DNA of 34,961 nt from Prevotella sp. GTDB lineage: Bacteria; Bacteroidota; Bacteroidia; Bacteroidales; Bacteroidaceae. The first letter of the stretch is position 1, and each line of letters starts with the position of its first letter. The stretch is taken from NCBI GenBank assembly GCA_017623335.1, contig JAGAPI010000070.1, positions 1 to 34,961 on the forward strand, written 5' to 3'. Below the pieces are notes generated by a model, which was given only the letters and a program-made list of their open reading frames with translations, ran no database searches and was not told the DNA's origin. Of this stretch, positions 1 to 7,463 are shown piece by piece. A program made the translations under genes and the position numbers.

Positions 1-124
1 CTCCCACCCTCACCATTGCCTCGCTGAAGGTGAAAGCCTGCTCTCAGAGATAGTCCTCCCTGCCGAGATAGCTCACGATGCTGTCCGACAGCTGGCGCTC
101 GTCTTCAATAATCAACAGTTTCAT
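1..124 (-). pseudogene. Response regulator, N-terminal fragment with early stop
   Basis: Reading leftward from the ATG at 124 gives MKLLIIEDERQLSDSIVSYL, the start of an OmpR-type receiver domain (beta1, the acidic ED pair that helps bind Mg2+ in phosphotransfer, then helix 1). Codon 27 is TGA, followed in the same frame by EQAFTFSEAM. Family members usually have a residue such as Cys there (YLCE), so this looks like a nonsense change rather than the end of a gene. The window edge cuts the rest. It is host-type two-component DNA, not phage. A base error near the contig end is a simple alternative explanation for the stop. Confidence 0.7.
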
Positions 125-166
125 GTCTTTAAGCTTTTATCTTACCTTATTATATATAAGGTGGTG

Positions 167-174
167 CAAAGTTA
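167..174 (-). promoter_or_regulatory. Bacteroidetes -7 box for the response regulator
   Basis: On the minus strand this reads TAACTTTG followed by CACC, matching the TAnnTTTG -7 consensus of Bacteroidetes. It lies about 43 nt upstream of the response regulator ATG and outside the insertion sequence, so the host promoter appears intact. Confidence 0.6.
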
Positions 175-211
175 CAATATAATTCTGTAGAAAAAGTGAA
201 TATTCAATGCA

Positions 212-231
212 AAGTATTGTTGTCCGCTAAA
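212..231 (+). repeat. IS left terminal inverted repeat
   Basis: AAGTATTGTTGTCCGCTAAA is the exact reverse complement of 1725-1744. It marks the left end of the IS next to the host response regulator promoter region. Confidence 0.85.
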
Positions 232-243
232 CAATAAATGTCT

Positions 244-276
244 GTTTGAACCAGTTGTTATTCAACGAGTTCAAAC
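244..276. repeat. Subterminal hairpin inside the IS
   Basis: GTTTGAAC (244-251) pairs with GTTCAAAC (269-276), and an inner GTTG/CAAC can extend the stem. It lies just inside the left IS end, between the inverted repeat and the terminator-like hairpin. It may be a transposase-binding or structural element; its function is not visible from sequence. Confidence 0.4.
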
Positions 277-292
277 GGCAGTGAGTTTTCCA

Positions 293-326
293 AGCCCTCA
301 TACGCGTGTGTATGAGGGCTATTTTT
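293..326 (+). terminator. Terminator-like hairpin at left end of the IS
   Basis: AGCCCTCATAC (293-303) pairs perfectly with GTATGAGGGCT (310-320), followed on the plus strand by ATTTTT. The tract is U-rich only in the plus direction, so it would stop transcription entering the IS from the left. It overlaps the last codon of the leftward transposase. Confidence 0.65.
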
Positions 327-1587
327 CTGCCACCTCAGTGTAAGGCGGACTCTCCATCAATACAGCCAAAGCCTCCTCCCAGTCCTTCTCAGGATGCTCA
401 AGGAATCCCTGCACGTCAATATAGTACATCAGCATTATTCTGACGATTGTTGCAAGCCCTGAGAAGCTCCATGAGCGTCTGACTCCCTTCTGTAACAATG
501 TAATGAGCAGATTGGCGATTAGAGTCACCCATATCTGTATCTTGATGGCGTTGGCACTCTCTCCGTAGAAGTATCTGAGTGGAAAATTCTGCTTTATCTG
601 CCTGAAGAGCGACTCTATGGCTCATCTTGCCTTGTAAATTGCCACGATTTCCCCGTATTCAGTCTCAAGGTCGTTTGTGAGCAGCCGCACGAGCTTTGCG
701 CCACCTCTCTTCTTTTCATCGATGTAGGTTATGATACGGACATGATGCTCTACGGCCTTCCTCTCCACCTCTCCCGTTTCCTCATTCTTGCTTTTTATCT
801 CCTTGCGGAAGATGACGTATTCCTCCTTCCACTGCATCTGCCCGTTTCCGTTCATGTAACAGGTGCTCTTTGTGACCTCATATGTCAGGTTCTGCTTCAT
901 CTTGGTCACATAAATCACGCCACGGCGCGTCATTTCCTCGAATTTGGCATAGTCGATGTACGCCCTGTCGATGGCAAGGAGGTCGCCTTTGTTCAATTTT
1001 CCCGGGCAAAGCATGAAATGGTCGTGTGTGGCCGCAGAAGTGAACTCCACATCGCATGGTACGCCCTCATTGGCGTGGATGCACGTATGTACCTTTATGC
1101 CGCCTTTCTTCTTTCCAGCCTTGGGATTGCGTCCCACGCCCTTGAACATGAGGTTGTAGAAGAGACTGATGGTCGTGGAGTCGATTATCTGCAGCTTCTT
1201 CATCCATTTGGTCACCTTGCCAGAGGGGCTGTCCGATGAAAGTCTGTCCTTGCAACTCAGGTAAAGCCCTTGATATATCTTCCCGAAGATTTCGTGCGGG
1301 CGTCTGGCGTTCGCATCAGAGAGGGTACTGCGCCGGGGAAAGTCATTTATGCCCAAATGGGCAAGCTTGCGCCACTCCATCATTGTGGCTGAGGTTATTT
1401 CACGCAAGGAGTCGAAACGCATGATGACGGCATACAACATTACTGAGAGGTGACACCACGCTGTAAACGTCTTTACATACCTCTCACCACCCTTTTCGCG
1501 GCTGGTTTGAAGAATTTTTTGCTTGTTGAAGTAATTTAGAAGCTGATTTAGTATCGGCTGTCCGAGAAAATGTGTACCTTTGCCCAT
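319..1587 (-). pseudogene. IS4-family transposase with in-frame TGA
   Basis: This DDE transposase would catalyse cut-and-paste movement of the IS. The likely start is the ATG at 1587 (MGKGTHFLGQPI); an ATG at 1647 is also open. Catalytic Asp residues lie in IIDSTTISLF and in LLAIDRAYIDY. Reading stops at TGA 622-624, but the same frame then continues AIESLFRQIKQNFPLRYFYG and runs on to a TAG at 319-321. The TGA replaces a Trp codon (TGG) in the YKxRWxIE motif. The catalytic Glu and the rest of the C-terminal region therefore lie after the stop, so the product should be inactive. Without the stop the protein would be about 422 residues, normal for this family. Confidence 0.85.
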
Positions 1588-1632
1588 GATTTGGTAATGA
1601 TGTTTGTTTAGCAGCTGTAAAATTACCAAAAA

Positions 1633-1676
1633 GGGCTGACTCTTCAAAAAGAAGTCAGCCCAATTTTTTATTTTTT
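1633..1676 (+). terminator. Terminator-like hairpin at right end of the IS
   Basis: GGGCTGACT (1633-1641) pairs with AGTCAGCCC (1653-1661), followed on the plus strand by AATTTTTTATTTTTT. On the minus strand the hairpin lies upstream of the transposase start, so it could also block read-in toward the transposase. Confidence 0.6.
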
Positions 1677-1724
1677 AAGCCTTGCATGTACATGCGTTAT
1701 GCGTGCACGCGAGGTATATTGAGT

Positions 1725-1744
1725 TTTAGCGGACAACAATACTT
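1725..1744 (-). repeat. IS right terminal inverted repeat
   Basis: Exact reverse complement of 212-231. Phage coding sequence begins directly after it. Confidence 0.85.
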
Positions 1745-2554
1745 CCAGATAAATTAAAAATGGTGATGGATGCCGTTGGCTCAATAATGAACGGCATGAG
1801 CAGCTACTATAGTGCCGCAGCTGACTATGAGGTGAACGTGACCACAAAGAAATATGACAAGCAGATTGAGGCAGCAGGCAAAAACAGCAAAAAGACAAAG
1901 AAGCTGGAGGAACAGAAGGAAAAGGAGATAGCCAAGATTAAGACAAAATACAATAAAAAGGCAATGGCTATACAGATAGCACAGGCTACGGCAAGCACAG
2001 CTTTCAATGCTATTTCTGCCTTTGGTGCTGTACTCCAAAAAGAACAACCTTGGACGGTGCCTCTTGCATACGCTGCTGCCGCCGCCGCTATGGCATCAGG
2101 CATGCTTCAGATAGCAGCCATAAAAAAACAACATGCTGCCGAACAAGCCGGGTATTATGAGGGTGGATTTACCGGTGGCAAACGTTACCGAAGAGAAGCC
2201 GGAATCGTTCATGAAGGCGAGTTTGTGGCAAACCACAAAGCCGTGGAAAACCAGAACATTCTGCCTTTCCTCCAATTCATTGACCAGGCGCAGCGCAACA
2301 ACACCGTGGGCAGTCTCACTGCTCAGGACGTGAGCCGCCAGCTGGGCGGCAACAATGCGGCCGTCGTTGCTCCAGTGGTGAATGTCAGCAGTGATAACTC
2401 AGAACTACGTCAGACCATTACGGACATGAAAAACGTGACGGCACGGCTCAATGATATACTTGATGCAGGCATTGATGCACAGGTTTACATTGACGGTGAG
2501 CATGGTGTGGCAAAACAACTTAGCAGGTACAACAAAATGAAATCACTCAAATGA
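1745..2554 (+). pseudogene. Tail tape measure protein, C-terminal part, truncated by IS
   Basis: The tape measure sets tail length and leaves through the tail during DNA ejection. The frame is open from the IS edge (PDKLKMVMDAVGSIMNG), with a stop only inside the IS repeat, so the 5' part is missing; the first internal ATG is at 1760. Visible parts are a Lys/Glu-rich coiled-coil segment, a hydrophobic Ala-rich stretch (VPLAYAAAAAAMASGMLQIA) and the typical tail-end pattern GGFTGGKRYRREAGIVHEGE followed by FVANHKAVEN. The stop overlaps the next start as ATGA, so the two were one operon. Full-length tape measures are usually several times longer than these 270 residues. The missing part may lie beyond the right end of the window, where the tail operon continues. 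Confidence 0.8.
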
Positions 2555-4491
2555 CAGAATTATATATAGACGGTCATAAGGTCATCATTGAGTCTAAAGA
2601 CATCAAGGTGACATGCGAGAACCCATTTTTCTCTTCCTCTGGAGAATATACGTTAGAGGTGGAGCTGCCGTTAAACAACTATATTAACAAACAGGTCTTT
2701 GGCAGTCTCGACAGGCTTGAAGTTTCAAAGCACAGCAAAAAATATGAGGCAAGACTGATTGCTGATAACATCGCCGTCATCAACGGTACCGCTACATTAA
2801 CACAGGTGACTGAGAAATCTGTGAAAATGCAGCTGTTTGGCGGTAACTCTGCGGTGAACTTCGAGGCTAACATCGAAAAAGTGTATATCGATGAAATTGA
2901 TTACGGTGAGCTTGACCTTACAAAGGTCCAAGGTGATTTGACAGTCACGACATGGGCAGGCGTTAGAAAGTCAGACGGTGAGCTGGCAAAAAACAAGGTA
3001 TCAAGAATCTTGGCAATATGGGACTCGTCACGGATTGCATATTGCGGCAACATCAATCAATTTATGATGATGCCAATCTATGACGAGACAAACGAGACGG
3101 TGAAGAACCTGACCGGATTATATATCGGCGACAATGTCCGCGCTCATACGGGAGGCATGGCGGTTCAGCCTAATCTTTTCTATGTCATTAGAAAAGTGAT
3201 AGAGCATTTTGGTTACAGGCTCACAAAAAATGAACTGGACACAGAGCCGTGGAACAGAATTTTTATAGCAAACGCAAGAGCATCGATGCTCATGGGCGAC
3301 TGTCTGCCTCATTGGACGGTCACTGACTTTCTTAAAGAGGTTGAGTATTTTTTCAATTGCACTTTCGTTTTCAGCAGCAAGACAAAAACTGCTGAAATAA
3401 TTGCAAACAAAAATTATTTCAGGCAGGATATACAGTCCTATGCGGCAGAGGACACATACAGCTGTGAGCTGCTTGGTGATGATGACGAGCCTGAGAAAAC
3501 CATCGCATCATCTAACTTGAAATATGATGTCAGTGACTCTGATGAACATCAATATGACACCCTTTCTGATGAAATCCGGCTTGGTTATGAGCACAAGAAA
3601 TACAGCAGCCGGAGTGAGATGGTGACCGCAATCACGGCAATGGGCAATGCCGACAGGAAAAAATATATTTTCGACTGTCCTGAAGGCAGTTTCGTATGGG
3701 CTACTGACGGCGATGCTACCGATGACGATTATGACACCGGGCACTTCGGTCCTGGACGTAGGGACAGTGCACCTGCTGCGACGTCAGGGGCAGAATGGCA
3801 CATCAAGCAGATTGACCAGTTCGGGGCTCTTGTACGTGACGAGAAGTCAGACGATTATCTTGAACTCAAAATTTGCCCTGTGGCTATGACAATAGAGCAG
3901 ACTGTGAATGTCTTTCAAATTAAGAAAGACGGCAACACGAGCAATCACGGTAACAGATACGACCTTATTGCGGAATGCCCGGCACAGATGCCTTGCATGC
4001 AGAATCCTGCCGGTGATGATTATTCACAAAGTCACAGCACTTGTGTCTGGAGTGCCATCATTGGCGAGGAAGACCCGGAGAAGCAGGAGGACAAAGAGGA
4101 CAGGATTCAAGTGTTTTTTGTCGGTGACAAGCTGCAGTACATAAATAAAGAGGGCGCTGCGCAAGATAAGAAGCTGCCTTTCCCGATGGTCTTTACTGAC
4201 TACATCGACAAGGCTGTTAGCTTTGACGGCTATCAGAACCAGCATGAATCATGGTCGATGTCACTACGGCAGTGTGGAGCAACCGCATATATCGGGCAAC
4301 TGCATGACATTGACATCAGCTTCAATGTAAAGGCAGAGATGCAAATCACGTTCTTGTCCAACAGACTGCCGGACATTCGCAAGTTGTTCATGTTCCGGAA
4401 TAAAAAATACATCTGCAAAAAATATGAGGTCAATGTCACTTCAAACGGCATAGACCATGTTATTAAAGGATATTTCTACGAGGTTAAATAA
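2551..4491 (+). CDS. Large tail/baseplate protein downstream of tape measure
   Basis: A 646-residue protein starting at an ATGA overlap with the tape measure gene. I do not recognise a named domain. The N-terminus (LYIDGHKVIIESKDIKVTCE then NPFFSSSGEYTLEVELPL) is beta-rich, and the middle holds Cys and aromatic residues (YFFNCTFVFSSKTKTAEII). A position directly after the tape measure, the large size and the place as last gene of the tail operon fit a distal-tail or baseplate hub/Tal-like protein. That role is inferred from position. A strong convergent terminator follows at once. Confidence 0.6.
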   Translation: MTELYIDGHKVIIESKDIKVTCENPFFSSSGEYTLEVELPLNNYINKQVFGSLDRLEVSKHSKKYEARLIADNIAVINGTATLTQVTEKSVKMQLFGGNSAVNFEANIEKVYIDEIDYGELDLTKVQGDLTVTTWAGVRKSDGELAKNKVSRILAIWDSSRIAYCGNINQFMMMPIYDETNETVKNLTGLYIGDNVRAHTGGMAVQPNLFYVIRKVIEHFGYRLTKNELDTEPWNRIFIANARASMLMGDCLPHWTVTDFLKEVEYFFNCTFVFSSKTKTAEIIANKNYFRQDIQSYAAEDTYSCELLGDDDEPEKTIASSNLKYDVSDSDEHQYDTLSDEIRLGYEHKKYSSRSEMVTAITAMGNADRKKYIFDCPEGSFVWATDGDATDDDYDTGHFGPGRRDSAPAATSGAEWHIKQIDQFGALVRDEKSDDYLELKICPVAMTIEQTVNVFQIKKDGNTSNHGNRYDLIAECPAQMPCMQNPAGDDYSQSHSTCVWSAIIGEEDPEKQEDKEDRIQVFFVGDKLQYINKEGAAQDKKLPFPMVFTDYIDKAVSFDGYQNQHESWSMSLRQCGATAYIGQLHDIDISFNVKAEMQITFLSNRLPDIRKLFMFRNKKYICKKYEVNVTSNGIDHVIKGYFYEVK

Positions 4492-4530
4492 CGTGACGCT
4501 CCCAGGCATTTGCGACATGGGAGCGTCACG
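4492..4530. terminator. Convergent terminator between tail operon and integrase
   Basis: A perfect 13-bp inverted repeat, CGTGACGCTCCCA (4492-4504) and TGGGAGCGTCACG (4518-4530), with a 13-nt loop. It sits in the 54-nt gap between the rightward tail gene and the leftward integrase. Neither side has a strong T tract, but an AT-rich stretch (ATTATATATTATAAT) follows on the plus strand. Confidence 0.7.
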
Positions 4531-4545
4531 CGCGTACATTATATA

Positions 4546-5721
4546 TTATAATGCACCATCATAGTGCTTCGCTTCATCATGCACAGTCAGGCTTTTGCTC
4601 ACAAGATACTTGTTTGTTGTCGACACGTCAGTATGCCGTGCCTGGTCACGGGCAACGATGACACCTTCCTTTGCTATCAAGTCGCGTAGTCCGGTGTCTT
4701 TCAAGCTGTAGAACTGATAGCTGGCGGGGAACTTCAGCGCAGCACGTGCCTTGTTCCATCTTTTGCGGAAGGTGTGTGCCGTGGTCTGTTCCTCACTCGG
4801 CAGCAGGTCATCGCCGAAAAGGAAATATCCGTTTGGATATTTGAACACTTTAAGGTCAATCATTAGCTTTATTACATTGTCGTGCAGCGCAACCTTGCCG
4901 TCGCGCTTGTTTTTTGAGAACTTACCGCTGACAAACACGCTCTGTTCCTTGATGTTAAAGTCCTTCAACTTTAAAAAGGTCATCTCTGTTGGTCTAATTG
5001 CCGTATAATAAAGCATATACACGGCGAGAAGAAGCTGCTTGTCGTGTGCCAACAAATATTCCTTCAGTCTGAGGAGGTCTTTGGTCGATAACGCCTCACG
5101 GATTTTTGCACCTTCGCGCATGATCGGGACGGAGTCATTCACAGGATTCTCCTTAAGGTGATTGTGAGATACAAGATAATTGCCGAAAGACGACATCGTA
5201 TAACGGTAGTTGTTCCGGTTCCTTACGCTTGTGTCACGCTCAAACAGGACATACTCCAGAAAGTCATTTACCAGTGTCGTGTTGAAATTGCTGACGCATA
5301 GTGTGCTCAGGTGATACTCATTCAGATAGTCGAGGAATATCTTCATTCTCGATGAGTTGTCCCGGACGGTTTTTGGACGGAACGCGTCTTTACCTTGAAG
5401 CCTGGCGATATAGTCACAATATGCGGCAGCACATTCAGTGAGCTGCACGCCAGAGTTTATGACCGGCTTTTCGGCCACAAACGGACTCCAGCCACGCAGC
5501 AGCTTCTCAAAAAGACTGCTTATCATGGCGGTTGCCATCATATCGCGCTCCTTCTTCGAACGGTATTTGTCGAGCATGTACTTCTTCCGGCGCATTGTGT
5601 TTGTCGCAGGATCGAGCGCATAAAAATCAATGTAGGTGGTTTTGCCGGAATGGATTCTCGGCGGTGTGAAGTTCAAAACCGAACTTCCTGTTAACGTTTG
5701 TTTTTGTTTTTTTGAATACAT
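4546..5721 (-). CDS. int: Tyrosine recombinase / phage integrase
   Basis: This is the site-specific recombinase for phage integration. It has an N-terminal SAM-like DNA-binding region (about residues 60-180, TECAAAYCDYIARLQGKDAF) and a C-terminal catalytic domain. Catalytic box I is YYTAIRPTEMTFLKL (Arg), box II is YSLKDTGLRDLI in place of the usual HxLR form, and ARHTDVSTTNKYL carries the late His and the nucleophile Tyr. I chose the ATG at 5721 (MYSKKQKQTLTG, 391 residues) over a TTG eight codons upstream. It is transcribed against the tail operon and in line with the repressor. The box II form is common in Bacteroidetes integrases. No split attachment site is visible on either side. Confidence 0.92.
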   Translation of the reverse strand: MYSKKQKQTLTGSSVLNFTPPRIHSGKTTYIDFYALDPATNTMRRKKYMLDKYRSKKERDMMATAMISSLFEKLLRGWSPFVAEKPVINSGVQLTECAAAYCDYIARLQGKDAFRPKTVRDNSSRMKIFLDYLNEYHLSTLCVSNFNTTLVNDFLEYVLFERDTSVRNRNNYRYTMSSFGNYLVSHNHLKENPVNDSVPIMREGAKIREALSTKDLLRLKEYLLAHDKQLLLAVYMLYYTAIRPTEMTFLKLKDFNIKEQSVFVSGKFSKNKRDGKVALHDNVIKLMIDLKVFKYPNGYFLFGDDLLPSEEQTTAHTFRKRWNKARAALKFPASYQFYSLKDTGLRDLIAKEGVIVARDQARHTDVSTTNKYLVSKSLTVHDEAKHYDGAL

Positions 5722-5727
5722 TTTTTT
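5706..5727 (-). repeat. 22-bp repeat over the integrase start codon (copy 1)
   Basis: The 22 bases here are identical to 26025-26046 (T7-GAATACA-T7 preceded by G). In the leftward direction this is the A-rich ribosome-binding region, ATG and first codons of the integrase. Low complexity makes chance similarity possible, but the GAATACA core is specific. Confidence 0.5.
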
Positions 5728-5830
5728 AACGTTCTTGGCTGCCAAGACCGCTAACAGTACTATTTTCGTATGTTCGCTCTACTGAAAACCACAAAACCAC
5801 CCATTATATGGATGGCTGCTGTGTTTTCTT

Positions 5831-5916
5831 TGTAGCGGGGGTGGGACTTTCCATCCCCTTTTCTCTGTAGCGGGAGGGGGTCTTTCCATCCCCTTTTTCC
5901 TGTAGCGGGAGGGGGT
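5831..5916. repeat. G-rich 35-bp tandem repeat, 2.5 copies
   Basis: Copies start at 5831, 5866 and 5901 with TGTAGCGGG. The first two are full 35-mers sharing the end CTTTCCATCCCCTTTT, and the third matches copy 2 for its first 16 bases. Copy 1 can fold GGGGGTGG against CCATCCCC. The array lies in the 276-bp gap between integrase and repressor genes, where integrase arm-type sites or attP would be expected. Its TGTAGC start matches the core of the array at 11270-11489. Confidence 0.75.
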
Positions 5917-5997
5917 GCGTTGATTAATAACCATTAATATAATCGCTTGATAGGGAGTTACTTGATAATTCGCTGTTTTACGGGTACTTTTCTTGTT

Positions 5998-6414
5998 TTA
6001 TTTTATACCGTCCGATTTCCGTATCAAATCTATAACATTATCAAGCCTCCTTCCTAAATCTGCTTTTTCTTTTTTTAACATATCGATCATTTCTCTTTGT
6101 GACTTATTTTCAGCTTTCAATGCAGCGATGTCATGTAATATTACCGTACTATTCTGTATGTTTTCATTTCCGAATATATGAGGAGAATTTCCGTCTTGTT
6201 TAGGTCCTGCAAACAAATCGTCAAAGTGTATTCCGAGTAAATTGCAGATTTTGATTATCGAGGATACTTTAATGTCTTTGTCCTCGAAATACTTTAATGA
6301 ATTATGTGATTTAGAGCCAAATATCTGCTCGCAGAATTGTCCTTTTTTCATTCCGAGCCTTTTTATGTGCATCAGAAGTACATCCATATTCATTTTTTCG
6401 TTTTCGTATATCAT
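5998..6414 (-). CDS. XRE-type phage repressor with C-terminal coiled coil
   Basis: A 138-residue DNA-binding protein. The N-terminal half is a Cro/CI-like helix-turn-helix (MKKGQFCEQIFGSKSHNSLK then KDIKVSSIIKICNLLGIHFD followed by DLF). The C-terminal third (about residues 95-130, LKAENKSQREMIDMLKKEKA) is a heptad-rich coiled coil suited to dimerisation. It is divergent from the early operon and separated from it by operator-like half-sites, the standard arrangement for a lysogeny repressor. The start at 6414 is the first ATG; ATGs a few codons later are also possible. There is no protease domain, so any induction is not by LexA-style self-cleavage. Confidence 0.82.
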   Translation of the reverse strand: MIYENEKMNMDVLLMHIKRLGMKKGQFCEQIFGSKSHNSLKYFEDKDIKVSSIIKICNLLGIHFDDLFAGPKQDGNSPHIFGNENIQNSTVILHDIAALKAENKSQREMIDMLKKEKADLGRRLDNVIDLIRKSDGIK

Positions 6415-6431
6415 AAATTTTAAAATATATT

Positions 6432-6478
6432 AAAATCCGTATTTGTAGCGAATTTAAATCCGAACAAATTAGGATTTT
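6432..6478. promoter_or_regulatory. Repressor operator half-sites
   Basis: Three related octamers lie between the divergent repressor and early genes: AAAATCCG at 6432-6439, TAAATCCG at 6455-6462, and AAAATCCT on the minus strand at 6471-6478. The 13-mer AAAATCCGTATTT (6432-6444) occurs again as its complement at 11550-11562. The spacing and location suggest repressor binding sites; that they are operators is inferred. Confidence 0.6.
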
Positions 6479-6492
6479 TAAAATTAATTTTG

Positions 6493-6500
6493 TACTTTTG
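6493..6500 (+). promoter_or_regulatory. Early promoter -7 box
   Basis: TACTTTTG matches TAnnTTTG and is followed by CCAC. It lies 28 nt before the ATG at 6529 and just after the last operator half-site, so bound repressor would cover the promoter. Confidence 0.65.
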
Positions 6501-6528
6501 CCACAAAATTAAACATAAAAAACGAGAT

Positions 6529-6750
6529 ATGCAAGAAAACGGAAAACAAAATCGAATAATAACCGTACAGGGTTATTATAAGAATCTCACAAAAAAAGAG
6601 AAGTCAAAAATGCTGCTACACCTCTGCAGCAGGTATGGATATATGCAGAATACAATCCGTACTAAAATATCGGGTGTAAATCCATTAAGAGATTATGAAC
6701 TGAGAGACTGTGAAGAAACAATATCAAACGAACAGGAATGGAGAATATAG
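6529..6750 (+). CDS. Small early protein, function unknown
   Basis: A 73-residue basic protein (MQENGKQNRIITVQGYYKNL at the N-terminus, then a Lys-rich segment TKKEKSKMLLHL). I chose this ATG because the upstream TTG of the frame lies at the promoter -7 box. It is the first gene under the early promoter and opposite the repressor, the position usually held by a Cro-like or excisionase-like protein. No helix-turn-helix is clear enough to name. It overlaps the next gene by 13 nt. Confidence 0.6.
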   Translation: MQENGKQNRIITVQGYYKNLTKKEKSKMLLHLCSRYGYMQNTIRTKISGVNPLRDYELRDCEETISNEQEWRI

Positions 6751-7274
6751 AATTTTGGAAAACTCCTGAAGGCGAGGTGATGTTTAAGGTTAATAATTCA
6801 GTAGCACAAAGACTTACACGCTTTCGTCATGGTGTTATAAATGATATTCTTCGGATAGTTGCGGACAACTATCCGGAATGCTATGCAAGGCTTATGAAAC
6901 TGTACGGCAAAGATAGATACGCAAATTATCAGATGTGTTGCCGTTTTATAAGTTGCAACCTGGGCGAACATGATATTCTCACCAATGACTTTGAGTCCGG
7001 GATAATTAATTTTGAGCATGTAAAATGTCCATTGAGAGGTGGTTTGTGTGAACATGAAGGAATTGTTTGTAACCCTAAAGGGGTAGTCGCACTTCCTCCA
7101 GCTGAAAAAGAAGTCGTGAAATTATATGTTGCCGGTTACAGTGCAAAAGAGATTGCAGAACTTCTAAATAAGTCAGGTGAGACAGTGAAGGCTCAACTGA
7201 GAAGTGCAAAAAAACGTCTGAACCTGCATACTTGTAGAGAAATCACAAAATATATGCGAACTAAGAATTTATGA
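6738..7274 (+). CDS. LuxR/sigma-70 region 4-type HTH regulator, Cys-rich
   Basis: A 178-residue predicted transcription regulator. Residues about 117-170 form a LuxR/GerE-type helix-turn-helix (LPPAEKEVVKLYVAGYSAKE, then IAELLNKSGETVKAQLRSAK, then KRL). The middle has a cluster of Cys and His (CCRFISC, CPLRGGLCEHEGIVC) that could bind a metal. The N-terminal 60 residues (MENIEFWKTPEGEVMFKVNN) are unassigned. It is translationally coupled to genes on both sides (13-nt and 4-nt overlaps). It may activate later phage genes, but that is inferred from family and location. Confidence 0.7.
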   Translation: MENIEFWKTPEGEVMFKVNNSVAQRLTRFRHGVINDILRIVADNYPECYARLMKLYGKDRYANYQMCCRFISCNLGEHDILTNDFESGIINFEHVKCPLRGGLCEHEGIVCNPKGVVALPPAEKEVVKLYVAGYSAKEIAELLNKSGETVKAQLRSAKKRLNLHTCREITKYMRTKNL

Positions 7275-7399
7275 ACAAGTTTGTGGCTACATGTGAATAT
7301 TATAGAAACTGCATCAATGGGGAATACTGCTTGAAACAGCAATTGTATATTTCACATTGCTGTAGTATTAATGATAAGCAAGATGAAAAAATAACATAA
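7271..7399 (+). CDS. Cys-rich 42-residue protein
   Basis: The ATG overlaps the preceding stop as ATGA. The product begins MNKFVATCEYYRNCINGEYC and contains five cysteines (positions 8, 14, 20, 30, 31) plus a His, then ends in an acidic and Lys-rich tail. This looks like a small zinc-binding fold. Coupling to the regulator upstream, which also has a Cys cluster, supports it being real. Function unknown. Confidence 0.55.
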   Translation: MNKFVATCEYYRNCINGEYCLKQQLYISHCCSINDKQDEKIT

Positions 7400-7431
7400 A
7401 GTAAGTATTTTAGAATAGACTAAAAACTTAT

Positions 7432-7439
7432 TATATTTG
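7432..7439 (+). promoter_or_regulatory. -7 box upstream of primase-helicase
   Basis: TATATTTG followed by CCGCGG matches TAnnTTTG and lies 24 nt before the ATG at 7464. It overlaps an alternative upstream TTG of the same frame, which supports choosing the later ATG. Confidence 0.55.
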
Positions 7440-7463
7440 CCGCGGATAGAAAACAGATGTTAT

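Larger units (their letters stand above)
212..1744 (-). mobile_element. IS4-family insertion sequence, transposase defective
   Basis: A 1.53-kb element bounded by 20-bp perfect terminal inverted repeats (AAGTATTGTTGTCCGCTAAA at 212-231 and its complement at 1725-1744). It contains one leftward transposase gene and a rho-independent-type hairpin near each end on the plus strand, which would shield the transposase from outside transcription. I found no convincing target-site duplication. The two flanks come from different genes (host response regulator on the left, phage tape measure on the right), so this is not a simple insertion into one gene. Confidence 0.85.

Noticed and set aside
742..1239. 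A 165-codon rightward frame inside the IS
   Set aside because: Antisense shadow of the transposase, which has recognisable catalytic motifs; the product has no recognisable domain.
1..1647. TGA as a sense codon (two in-frame TGAs in the first 650 bases)
   Set aside because: TGA is a normal stop elsewhere in the window (for example the ATGA overlaps at 2551, 17113 and 34162), so two point mutations are simpler.
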